Notes under the pieces: model-generated
What the model was told of the DNA's origin: nothing
Seen by the model: only the letters and a program-made list of their open reading frames with translations
Database searches by the model: none
Made by a program: the position numbers and the translations under genes
In this document: in pieces, positions 54,001 through 61,721 of the stretch
How positions within the stretch are numbered: the first letter of the stretch is position 1
Layout: each line of letters begins with the position of its first letter
From: Eremophila alpestris peregrina
Taxonomy: Eukaryota > Chordata > Aves > Passeriformes > Alaudidae
Length of the DNA stretch: 64,000 bases
NCBI GenBank assembly: GCA_009792885.1
Contig: WMCF01000035.1
Location: 4,402,361-4,466,360 of the forward strand
Direction of reading: 5' to 3'

Positions 54001-57000
54001 GATACACAGATTGTAGATCTCAGTTGGGAGTTTTACCCATATTAAAGGACTTTCACCCAGTCATGCTGTCAGACCTTTACTCTGTTTTTTCCCTGCTTGG
54101 AATCACACGCTACCCAGGATTCATGCTATATGGGGTGTTTTCATGAGCCAACATGGTAGAGAAACACAGCCACTTTATATGGCACCATCAGATCTATCTG
54201 AGTGTTAGGTAGTGAGGTTTTCACAGACCTTGTACTCTGTTTGCCTTAGTTTCTTGACTTGTTTTTACATGTCATCATTTTGCAACTTTAAGGCTTACTG
54301 GCAGTAATTTTATAAGAGGCTGATTTCTGTCTCTGATCAGTCCTTAAGAGAAAGCTTTATTCTGTGAGTAAAACTGATTTACTTCTCCATGAAAGTCACA
54401 AAGTCATAGTTATTCCAAAAGCAAGCATTTATTCTGTATCACTTCATGTTTCATTTGTACCCAGTTTCCCAGACGAGTAATTTTAATCCATTATACATAG
54501 ACTTCATGTACTGCCTGTTTTGGAGTTGTTTTTAGGTAAGGGAAAATACATTTGCAAAATACTTCAATATCTAAAAGCTTTTATAAGAATACACTGATAT
54601 TAATGAAAAGAGCAACCAAACACGGCACAATGAAGTGCACCTATTCCTGAGGAATAGCCACTTCCTTCCTTTCTTCATCTCACAGCGTTTCTTTTCTCTC
54701 CTGCAGGAAGATCCCAAGTGGGAATTCCCTCGGAAGAACCTGGTTCTGGGCAAGACTCTTGGAGAAGGAGAATTCGGGAAGGTCGTCAAGGCGACAGCGT
54801 TCCGCCTCAAGGGCAGGGCTGGCTATACCACTGTGGCAGTGAAAATGCTAAAAGGTACCTTCCCATCTGGGTTTGAATTGATTTGCACAGTATTTGTGGT
54901 AACTTCTGAATGGATTTTAAGAGGGGCTAGTGTGAAAGCAAAAGGTCAGCTGAAAACCCAGCAGTGTGACAGCCTCTCTTTCTTCCAGGCATTCTGTTAT
55001 ATTCTGACAGTCACAATCTGCAGATTTGTGACTTTAGCAGTTGGCATCACATTGATCCAAGCAAGTAATTCTACATCATGATGTGCAAGGAGCCTCTGTC
55101 TTAACATAGCAAATGTATTGTTTCATTTGGCATTGATGGAAATACTGCAAGGGTTTGTTAAAGCTTTCTGATTGTATTCCTCTATCAAGTTTCCTTGGAC
55201 AAAGCTTTTTAAATAAATCATGTTATAACCATGTGAGGAGACAGAACAGACCTGTTAGCTTACTGTCCTCATTGAGAATTCTGTCAAGTTTTATACTTTG
55301 TGATCTGCTTTTCAATCAGTAGGAGCTCTGTCAAAATGGCTTGAATAACCCAGTGCTGTCTCCTGCTGTTTTTAGTTTTCCCTAGGACTTTAAACCTGAG
55401 GGAAGCAAAGTATGCCTAGATAATGTTAAGATTATAATATGAGACCTTGCACTGAACCATTCACTGCTGCTTATAAGTAAAAGCATGTCATTACAGGAAA
55501 ATGTTCTATTTCTTATTATCATTTCTGTTATATTCAGAGCACATTTGCTGCTCCTTGAGAGGAAAGATGCTGCATATCCCACCACTTTACCTAAGAAATA
55601 AATGCATTATGCAGTGCATGTCTCTTCATTGCAAGAGGTTCAGTGCACAGTGGGTCATATGGAGAAAGTCTAGGAACTAGGATTTTTCAGAAGTGAAGAT
55701 TAATTAACTTATTACTTGTGATACTCAAGTAATGACCTGTATTGTATTACACTGTCAGTTCAATAGTCACTACTTCCTCTCATGTTTATTTGTACACTTG
55801 GTGACACTGCTTTTTCTAGCACATTTTCATCAACATGTGACTGAGTTCAGGTTCCAAGACATAATGGTAAAAATGTTACTTTGACTTGCAGATGGTTTGA
55901 CATTCAGTTTTCCCTAGCTATTATGAAGGAAAGAATTGACGGAATTGACAATGCCAAGGAGTAAAGTTTATTTTAAGCACCTTATTTTAATAAATTGATC
56001 TGACATTTACCATAATGCTTCAGGCTCTAATGAATCCCTCTGTAATGTAAATTAAATTGCAGATAGTCACCTAAAATTCCATTTTCCAACTTGACTGTGG
56101 AGAACATTTGTTATTCTGCAAGTATTTATGTGCTTATTATTGGCTTAACTTTACTGCTCACACCTGACAATTGAAGGACCAGTGCATTAGCTTTGCAGTG
56201 CTGCCAGGAAGGACAAAGGACAGTTATTTTGGAACAGGCCAACACCACCCATGCTTTCTCTGTACCAGATGCAGAGCAGGTCGTTTGTCCAAGTGTATGG
56301 GACTGTTACACACTGACTGATCTTTAAAAGGCAGTGGTAGGCACACCAGTGTGTTAATGGGGAAGCCTCTTACTGCATTAAAAGAGATCTCCTGCCTCAG
56401 CTGGGTAAATGGGCACAAACTGCTTAAGAGCAGACCAGGACAGGACTCTCCCTCTGTGACAGCTTGGCATTAGGTACTGGAGAGGGAACAGAGAGCAATT
56501 AGCTGAGCCAAAATAGTCTTGGGAGATATGGATGGAGGTTTGAAGGAACAGATGGACAATTTTTTTCAGCCCATTATTACCACTTTTCTCATATGAATTG
56601 AATTTGACTTCCTGCCCTCTTTACAATAGAATTAAAGGGGAGAGGACCAACCAATACATAAATATAAATTATTTACAGTTTGTTGAAATGAGTGGCATAA
56701 AGCTTTAGAGCTAAATGTCTCCATTTGAAGTTAGTTTTTTCAGCAGACAGACAGGCATGGTACATGGGGAACTTTGTTCTGTTCACATTTGTTCACATCA
56801 CACAGAATTACAATAATAGGACTTTTCTTACAGGCATTAAGTTGACATTCTTAATTTTTGTTTTACATAACTTTTTGTAGTCTTTATCAGGAGTGAGAGG
56901 CCAACTGATATTGTGCTCCTTGCCGTAGAAGATTCTCTACTCTGAGTGCAGATTCAGGCTACAAGATACTGTAAGACAGACACAAACATATAGTTCTGAT

Positions 57001-60000
57001 ACAAACATAACAGTGGAACAGAGTAACTATTTTTATAAGGAGGGAAAACTGGTCACAGATGAATAGGCAAACACATCCTTTGGTACTCACAGCCTTTATG
57101 AAAAAAACATGCAGTGCAGTACCAAAGAGCAGAAGCCAAACTTGTTTTTATTATCCATAAATGAGGATGAACACATCCTTGCCAATGCCCAGTAATGACA
57201 CTGGAGGAACCATCCAGGCCTGTTCTGTGTGTCAGGGAGATTAAGGATGAGGAAGGAGAAGGGTTATCTCTGACCTATGGTGTCTTTATGGCTAGGGATC
57301 TCCTTCAAGCCCTGCTGCACTCAAAGAGGAAGCTTGTCAGTCTGAAGAATTCTGCAAAAAGGCAGAACACTTGAAAGGCTGAGAAATCCTCTTGGGGCCA
57401 TATGTTGCCAAATGATTCTCACTGACATCAGTGAAGTCTGCATACGTGTCGCCTGGTAAAATCAGTCTGAACTGTACATTCAGCTTCTGAACTCTAAATC
57501 TGGATGTAGCAGTGGATTTTTACTCTGTTGGAAAATGTATTTAGGAGAAGGAGTGAGTGAGTCTTTTTTTTGTTTGACCAATGTGAGATCTTGGCTTTCA
57601 TATGCTTCTGAAGCTTTTACTGCACTGACTCACCCTAAGAAGTTGCTTTAGAACACTAGAAAAGGTCTGTAATATTTCCATGACATCTTTAAAACATTAC
57701 AGACTCTGCTCCTGGCTCTTGCCTGACCACCTTGTTCTGCTGTCATTTGTATCAGGGCAGAGCAATGCTTAGAGTGGATTGCTACCAAGCCAGAGCAGCG
57801 GCAGTCACATTCACTTGATTCTGATGTGAATGACTGCAGGACACCAGAGATGGGAAAATTTCTCTCCTGTGTGAGGAAGTATTGAGTTTTCCAACCTCTT
57901 GCTAACTCCAGGAGAGATGGTAGCTCTCATACTTCAGACTGTACAAAGAGAACTCTTGAGTGATGCTTTCCTAACCAAAACTGTGTGTTTGGTCACTTCC
58001 TGCAGAAAATGCTTCCCAGAGTGAGCTGCGAGATCTCCTGTCAGAGTTCAACCTTTTGAAACAAGTCAACCATCCTCATGTCATCAAACTTTATGGAGCC
58101 TGCAGTCAAGATGGTAAATGCTAAAAGCTTATTATTAAGATGAAACCATTCAGAAAGGAATTAAAATGCAGTTCATTGCTGGATTTTAACTACTGCTAAT
58201 AATTGCTGAGGACCTTTTAAAAGTGCTGTTGGCTGAAGAAAGAGGGCTATATTAAAAAAAAAAAACAGTACTTGAAAGCAAAGGGAAATAATAATTCAGT
58301 TTAACTAAGCATTCTTCCTGTGATTTTCCTCAATGCACATTTTGATTCTGAAGCTATTTTAAATGAAGAAGTCTACGAATTCTCTTCCAATCAATATATA
58401 TTTTTATATTACATTAATAATCAGTGTTTTCAAATATGGGTTATATTTCATGTTGAATTGAGTTTTCATTATTGTTGTTGTTTATACTAAAACAGTGTAA
58501 ATGGGCAACTACAGCCATATAAAGACAAATATAGCTGGATAGTTAGGTTGATACTCAGTTTTCCTCCACTATCATAGAACTATTGTCTCCCTCTGGTTAT
58601 GAAATAGTTTTTAAAAGCTGCAGACGCATGAATTATAAATTGCCAATTTTGTTGTGGCTAGGAATTGCTCATTTTAAGTGAAATGGCATGGCAACATTCT
58701 CTTCCTTTTGCATCTGCAGTTGTGCAGCCCAAAATCACAGCATGGATTCTGCAACCTCAGGCAAAGGCCTGCCTCCTTTGCCCACCCAGTTCTGTTGCAA
58801 TTGTCACTTTTAGTTGTAGACAGAGAATGTAGTTCAGGAGTGAGTCACCTCTGAGTCTTAGTAAGGTAATGAACCAGTGGGATGGGTTAGTTTTTTTTTC
58901 TTTCCAGTACAATGTATTTTTCATCCCAAAGGAAGTGAAGTGTTTCTGAGTCACAGGCTTTTAATAAATATCAAGTTAATTCATTAGTGTATGAGGTAGG
59001 AGGGCTTTGATACGGCAGATAAATGTATTTGGCATTACAGTGCCGAGTAGGTATTATTCATGTGGGTAAAGGGGAGGAGAAATCGTTGGATTGTAATGCC
59101 AGAATGTTTCTAAGTGCTCTCAAAAGGCACCTTAAACACAGTGCTGGAATTATCAGATGATTTGAGCTCAGTATCACAAGCTCAAGAAGATTATTTTTAT
59201 TTTAAAGTTTCTTAGTTAAGCTGTTTCACAGATCCAATGTGTATGAAGGTTGTCTGTTTTTTTGGTCTCAGATTATTTAGATGAGGGATTATAGGCAAGA
59301 ACCTATAATAATAAAGCATTCTGATTTGATTTAGCCTGAAACTCATTCTCTTTGCATAGAGGATCTAAGCTAAAAATACTCTTAGTTCATGGCTGACACA
59401 GTGCTTTTACATGAAGGGTAGAGGTGTCTGGAGCCTCTGAGTGTTCAAAACAATGTACTGGCTAGAAGAGACCTGCTTGAGAAAAAAAAATCAAGCCTCT
59501 GATGGTTACCTATGAATTGTTTATTGACTTGTGTGTTTATTTCAGGCCCACTGTATTTGATTGTGGAATATGCCAAGTACGGCTCCTTGCGCAGTTTCCT
59601 CAGGGAAAGTCGGAAAGTCGGCCCGAGCTACGTGGGCAGTGATGGCAACAGGAATTCCAGTTACTTGGATAACCCTGATGAGAGAGCCCTGACAATGGGG
59701 GACCTGATATCGTTTGCCTGGCAGATATCCCGAGGGATGCAGTACCTTGCAGAGATGAAGGTGGGGCAGGGCAGTGGGGATCCCAGTGTGTGACAGATGT
59801 GCAGCAGCTGCTTCCTCCACAGGCACCATAAACACTCGTGCTGTTTCCTTCCAAAAGCTCGTGCATCGGGATCTGGCAGCCAGGAACGTGCTGGTGGCAG
59901 AAGGGCGCAAAATGAAGATCTCCGATTTTGGCCTCTCACGTGATGTGTATGAAGAGGATTCCTATGTAAAGAGGAGCAAGGTACAGTGTGTATTAAAAGC

Positions 60001-61721
60001 AGAAGTGGAAAATATTGCTTGATCAAGAAAATGTATTTATACTGGGGGAGTTAAACATGGATGAAAAGGAGCATGGTTATTTTTATTAACATAATTATTT
60101 TAAGGAAATAAAAATAACAATGAAGCAAAATCATGAGCTTAATCAGTGGAATAGAAATACACATATATGTATATACACATATATATGTATATATGTAAAA
60201 TATGTAACATCTTTAAGTAACTTTTATCTTTTCCACTCCTCGTTTATCCAGTCCTCTTGTTCCATTCCTTATTTATCCAGTTCCTCATCAAACTACATGC
60301 AAACACAAACAAAAAAAACCCCATCTTTTTTCTTTCCTCTCTTCCTATTTATAATTAAAAATATAAACTAAAAATACCATAGAGTTGAAAAATACATAGA
60401 TGCTTTACATCAAGTTCCACACAGCTTTCACAAGTCAGTCCTGGGCTAGACTGTGATGTTCGTGAGCACAGCTTCCCACTGACTGTGTCAAGTGAGCAGT
60501 GGTGGTTCAGTTGCTTCCATGGCTTTATATGAAAGAGTTGCCAACAGAATTTTTTTGTGTGTGAAAATTTTAAAATTTTATGAGAAGATTTCCATAAATA
60601 CTGTGAATTTTTAGTTTAGCTCTCCCTGTTTTTAAAGGCCGGTTTGTGTGAATGTTGCATAAGTCAAAATGAGCTGTGAAGGAAAAAAAAAAAAAGACTT
60701 CTAGAAGACGTGATCTTATGTAAAAGGGCATTGCCATGATCATTTAGCTGTCTTCTGATGGATGTGATTTTACATTGATTTATACCAGTTGCTCTGTATT
60801 TTAAGAGTAATGCATCTACATATAGGCAGTTTGGCAGTTTACTTTTATTTGGTGGGGCATGAGGTACTTGAGTGGATATTTGCTCTTTACTTCTGAGATG
60901 CTCATCAGTGTAGTATTATTCAGAGCCTAACAAGCATCTGTCTGCTTGCATGGGGAGACAGGGAAAAGAAGGAAGAAGCAGTTTCAAATCCTACTGAAGT
61001 ACTTCTTGCATAGATATATATGGATTTCATGAGAATGAGAAGTAAGGCAAATGAATGCTGATCATACTGTGAAGGTTATGAAACATCTTGGAAATTTTGC
61101 AAATCTAGATTTTCATGAATACTTGGGGTGGATTTCTCAGATTTTCTTAGTGAATTTTTGCCAGTGAAAAATAGCAACTTGTAGATTCCATTCGAAACCA
61201 GGAACCAAATATGACTGTTCAGGTTCAGTTCTGAAACCAGAGGTATCTGTAACATTCAGGTGCTTCTGCTTATGCATCATCCTTGGTATAAATGAGATAG
61301 TTCTTCCTCTTTAACCATCATTCCTCATCATTTTTGCATCTGTACATATTCAAAGTTCTTTGTTAAGAGTTGAGTTTATCTGACTTAAACTGGTGACCAC
61401 CTGCAAAAAGCCACACCGGCTTATTGCACATTAGTGGATTGCTGAAGTGTGTTAAAAGACATTAACTAGTTTTTTTTAAAACTCTTACAATTATTCTCCT
61501 CACCATTTTTCTTATGAAATGCCAAACCATAACTGCATTGGCAAATGCTGTAGTATGGACAGACTGCGTTTTACCATTTTGAAGATGAAGACCTTGTTTT
61601 TTCACTTGGAAACTTATTTTTCTGACCATAACTGCTTTCTTACCTCCTAGGGTCGAATCCCTGTGAAGTGGATGGCCATAGAGTCCCTATTTGACCATAT
61701 CTACACAACACAAAGTGATGT
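38759..61721 (+). CDS. RET: RET receptor tyrosine kinase, partial gene (human exons 2-16 equivalent)
   Basis: RET is the single-pass plasma-membrane tyrosine kinase that signals for GDNF-family ligands bound to GFRalpha co-receptors. It is needed for enteric neurons, kidney and other neural-crest and sensory lineages. Fifteen exons were joined by hand: 38759-39010, 40605-40898, 41358-41599, 42646-42847, 43318-43517, 47721-47979, 49082-49207, 49970-50080, 52601-52720, 53336-53592, 54707-54854, 58006-58113, 59546-59760, 59858-59980, 61651-61721. They total 2,728 nt (about 909 codons), and all phases agree. Order of domains: cadherin-like domains 1-4, cysteine-rich domain, transmembrane helix, juxtamembrane segment, and kinase N-lobe through the activation loop. 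Twelve exons have exactly the human length; exon 2 is 12 nt shorter, and exons 3 and 5 are 6 nt longer each. Signal peptide exon 1 and exons 17-20 lie outside or were not recognised. No stop, frameshift or lost catalytic residue was seen. Identity rests on recalled human RET, not on a database search. Confidence 0.97.
39011..40604 (+). other. RET: RET intron 2
   Basis: 1,594 bp between strong GTAAGT and a CTGAAG acceptor. A run of 10 A residues lies near 39111. Nothing else was recognised. Confidence 0.9.
40605..40898 (+). CDS. RET: RET exon 3: cadherin-like domains 1-2
   Basis: 294 nt, phase 1 in and out. The acceptor is CCTGAAG|CT and the donor TTGCAG|GTAAAA. The start was chosen at 40605 rather than after the nearby TAG at 40610, because only 40605 continues the exon 2 phase and gives the conserved Leu-Ser-Val junction. 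It encodes the VFL, PACSSL, RQLCF and [10 protein letters not shown] motifs and the N-glycosylation sequons NAT and NLS. The first Cys of the human Cys137-Cys142 pair is present (40682-40684). The second is missing, because the human WPGC segment reads SATRT-like here. Confidence 0.95.
40899..41357 (+). other. RET: RET intron 3
   Basis: 459 bp, GTAAAA...TTTGCAG. No feature was recognised in it. Confidence 0.92.
41358..41599 (+). CDS. RET: RET exon 4: cadherin-like domain 2
   Basis: 242 nt, identical in length to the human exon; enters in phase 1 and leaves in phase 0. The acceptor is TTTGCAG and the donor AAAGAG|GTAATG. It encodes AEGVPFRY..., the [11 protein letters not shown] motif, the conserved Cys of IAKCTV (human Cys243 equivalent) and the acidic calcium-binding LDEDDSPPF linker. 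Human Cys216 is Tyr here (41378-41380). It carries NTS and NGT glycosylation sequons. The exon is clearly GC-richer than the surrounding intron. Confidence 0.96.
41600..42645 (+). other. RET: RET intron 4
   Basis: 1,046 bp, GTAATG...CTACCAG. Contains a short CA run at about 42228-42238 and nothing else recognised. Confidence 0.92.
42646..42847 (+). CDS. RET: RET exon 5: cadherin-like domain 3
   Basis: 202 nt, phase 0 in and phase 1 out. The acceptor is CCTACCAG and the donor TACA|GTAAGG. It encodes the strand [12 protein letters not shown], the variable loop [13 protein letters not shown] and the conserved TFRVEH segment. It is two codons longer than human exon 5, with the difference in the variable loop. 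An NGS sequon near the end matches the human NGS. Confidence 0.95.
42848..43317 (+). other. RET: RET intron 5
   Basis: 470 bp, GTAAGG...TTTGCAG. No further feature was recognised. Confidence 0.92.
43318..43517 (+). CDS. RET: RET exon 6: cadherin-like domains 3-4
   Basis: 200 nt, the same as human; enters in phase 1 and leaves in phase 0. The acceptor is CCTTTGCAG and the donor GCACAG|GTAAGA. It encodes [20 protein letters not shown], then [20 protein letters not shown] and AERFAQ. Four sequons (NKS, NDT, NVS, NIT) fit the heavily glycosylated RET ectodomain. Confidence 0.96.
43518..47720 (+). other. RET: RET intron 6
   Basis: 4,203 bp, the largest complete intron in the window. It has a T run at 45197-45209 and AT-rich stretches. 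No exon, RNA gene or clear transposon was seen. Confidence 0.9.
47721..47979 (+). CDS. RET: RET exon 7: cadherin-like domain 4
   Basis: 259 nt, the same as human; phase 0 in and phase 1 out. The acceptor is TTTGAGCCTAG, with a rather weak pyrimidine tract; the donor GACTC|GTAAGT is strong. It begins IGKICIENC and contains [10 protein letters not shown], the [11 protein letters not shown] motif and the AEC residue. The four cysteines of human exon 7 are all present. It is GC-rich with G/C-ending codons. Confidence 0.96.
47980..49081 (+). other. RET: RET intron 7
   Basis: 1,102 bp, GTAAGT...CCCAACAG. A short TATGTGTGTGTGTATAT stretch occurs near 48298-48320. A pyrimidine-rich run covers the last ~130 bp. 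Confidence 0.92.
49082..49207 (+). CDS. RET: RET exon 8: start of cysteine-rich domain
   Basis: 126 nt, the same as human; phase 1 in and out. The acceptor is TTTTTCCCAACAG and the donor GGAAAG|GTACAT. After a lysine/glutamate stretch (LKKEED) it encodes [10 protein letters not shown], the conserved ECEECGGLG motif and [12 protein letters not shown]. All six cysteines expected from human exon 8 are present. The A-rich start immediately after the acceptor could blur automated exon calls. Confidence 0.95.
49208..49969 (+). other. RET: RET intron 8
   Basis: 762 bp, GTACAT...TTAACAG. Nothing else was recognised. Confidence 0.92.
49970..50080 (+). CDS. RET: RET exon 9: cysteine-rich domain
   Basis: 111 nt, the same as human; phase 1 in and out. 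The acceptor is CTGTTAACAG; the donor ACAA|GTAGGG is relatively weak. It encodes [19 protein letters not shown], then [16 protein letters not shown]. The calcium-coordinating Asp/Glu pattern and all four cysteines are kept. An NYS sequon replaces the human NFS at the same place. Confidence 0.95.
50081..52600 (+). other. RET: RET intron 9
   Basis: 2,520 bp, GTAGGG...GATTAG. Both splice sites are on the weak side. No repeat or exon was recognised inside. Confidence 0.9.
52601..52720 (+). CDS. RET: RET exon 10: juxtamembrane cysteine cluster
   Basis: 120 nt, the same as human; phase 1 in and out. The acceptor is TTTGATTAG and the donor CAAAG|GTAAGT. It encodes [21 protein letters not shown] and then the cluster [11 protein letters not shown], equivalent to human Cys609/611/618/620, the FMTC/MEN2A and Hirschsprung hotspot. 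Cys codons start at 52669, 52675, 52693 and 52699. The central gap is five residues, not six as in human. A one-residue gain earlier in the exon keeps the length unchanged. Confidence 0.94.
52721..53335 (+). other. RET: RET intron 10
   Basis: 615 bp, GTAAGT...TCCACAG. No feature was recognised. Confidence 0.92.
53336..53592 (+). CDS. RET: RET exon 11: last cysteines, transmembrane helix, juxtamembrane segment
   Basis: 257 nt, the same as human; enters in phase 1 and leaves in phase 0. The acceptor is TTGGTCCACAG and the donor [20 protein letters not shown] carries the human Cys630 (53344-53346) and Cys634 (53356-53358) equivalents. The transmembrane helix follows, at about 53362-53436 ([22 protein letters not shown]). 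The cytoplasmic side contains [10 protein letters not shown], the Ser696-type site RRPSLD and [14 protein letters not shown]. It is very GC-rich compared with its flanks. Confidence 0.96.
53593..54706 (+). other. RET: RET intron 11
   Basis: 1,114 bp, GTAAGC...CCTGCAG. AT-rich; nothing else was recognised. Confidence 0.92.
54707..54854 (+). CDS. RET: RET exon 12: kinase N-lobe, glycine loop and catalytic lysine
   Basis: 148 nt, the same as human; phase 0 in and phase 1 out. The acceptor is TTCTCTCCTGCAG and the donor TAAAAG|GTACCT. It encodes [20 protein letters not shown], the glycine-rich loop GEGEFGKV, and AVKMLK with the ATP-binding lysine (human Lys758, codon 54842-54844). It differs very little from human. 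Confidence 0.97.
54855..58005 (+). other. RET: RET intron 12
   Basis: 3,151 bp, GTACCT...CCTGCAG. No exon or clear repeat was seen. Confidence 0.92.
58006..58113 (+). CDS. RET: RET exon 13: kinase alpha-C helix
   Basis: 108 nt, the same as human; phase 1 in and out. The acceptor is CACTTCCTGCAG and the donor GATG|GTAAAT. It encodes [20 protein letters not shown], with the alpha-C glutamate of SEF, then [16 protein letters not shown]. The human Leu790 and Tyr791 equivalents are intact. No long reading frame covers this exon, so it was found by protein similarity and phase. Confidence 0.97.
58114..59545 (+). other. RET: RET intron 13
   Basis: 1,432 bp, GTAAAT...TTTCAG. Contains an A run near 58253-58265 and AT-rich sequence near 58395-58430. 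Confidence 0.92.
59546..59760 (+). CDS. RET: RET exon 14: kinase hinge and insert
   Basis: 215 nt, the same as human; phase 1 in and phase 0 out. The acceptor is TTTATTTCAG and the donor ATGAAG|GTGGGG. It encodes the hinge [15 protein letters not shown] with the gatekeeper valine (human Val804, codon 59563-59565), then the kinase insert ([20 protein letters not shown]). It ends with [18 protein letters not shown] and GMQYLAEMK. Confidence 0.97.
59761..59857 (+). other. RET: RET intron 14 (97 bp)
   Basis: The shortest intron in the locus, GTGGGG...CCAAAAG, with a GC-rich 5' half and a TTTCCTTCC tract before the acceptor. The exon 14 frame reaches a stop within it (TGA at 59791-59793), so retention would truncate the kinase. 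Confidence 0.93.
59858..59980 (+). CDS. RET: RET exon 15: catalytic and activation loops
   Basis: 123 nt, the same as human; phase 0 both sides. The acceptor is TTTCCTTCCAAAAG and the donor AGCAAG|GTACAG. It carries the HRDLAARN catalytic loop (Asp874 equivalent at 59870-59872), DFG (Asp892 equivalent at 59924-59926), and the activation-loop tyrosines Tyr900 (59948-59950) and Tyr905 (59963-59965). The last residue is Lys where human has Gln. Confidence 0.97.
59981..61650 (+). other. RET: RET intron 15
   Basis: 1,670 bp, GTACAG...CTCCTAG. It includes an ATATATGTATAC-type microsatellite (60158-60210) and an A run near 60680-60694. Confidence 0.92.
60158..60210. repeat. AT/TATG microsatellite in intron 15
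   Basis: Alternating ACATATATGTATAT units, largely self-complementary; low complexity. Confidence 0.85.
61651..61721 (+). CDS. RET: RET exon 16: P+1 loop and alpha-F start
   Basis: 71 nt, the same as human; phase 0 in and phase 2 out. The acceptor is TTACCTCCTAG and the donor GATGT|GTAAGT. It encodes [20 protein letters not shown] then QSD. The Met of PVKWMA is the human Met918 equivalent (codon 61672-61674). This is the last exon in the window; the following WSFGV exon 17 was not found before the edge. Confidence 0.96.
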
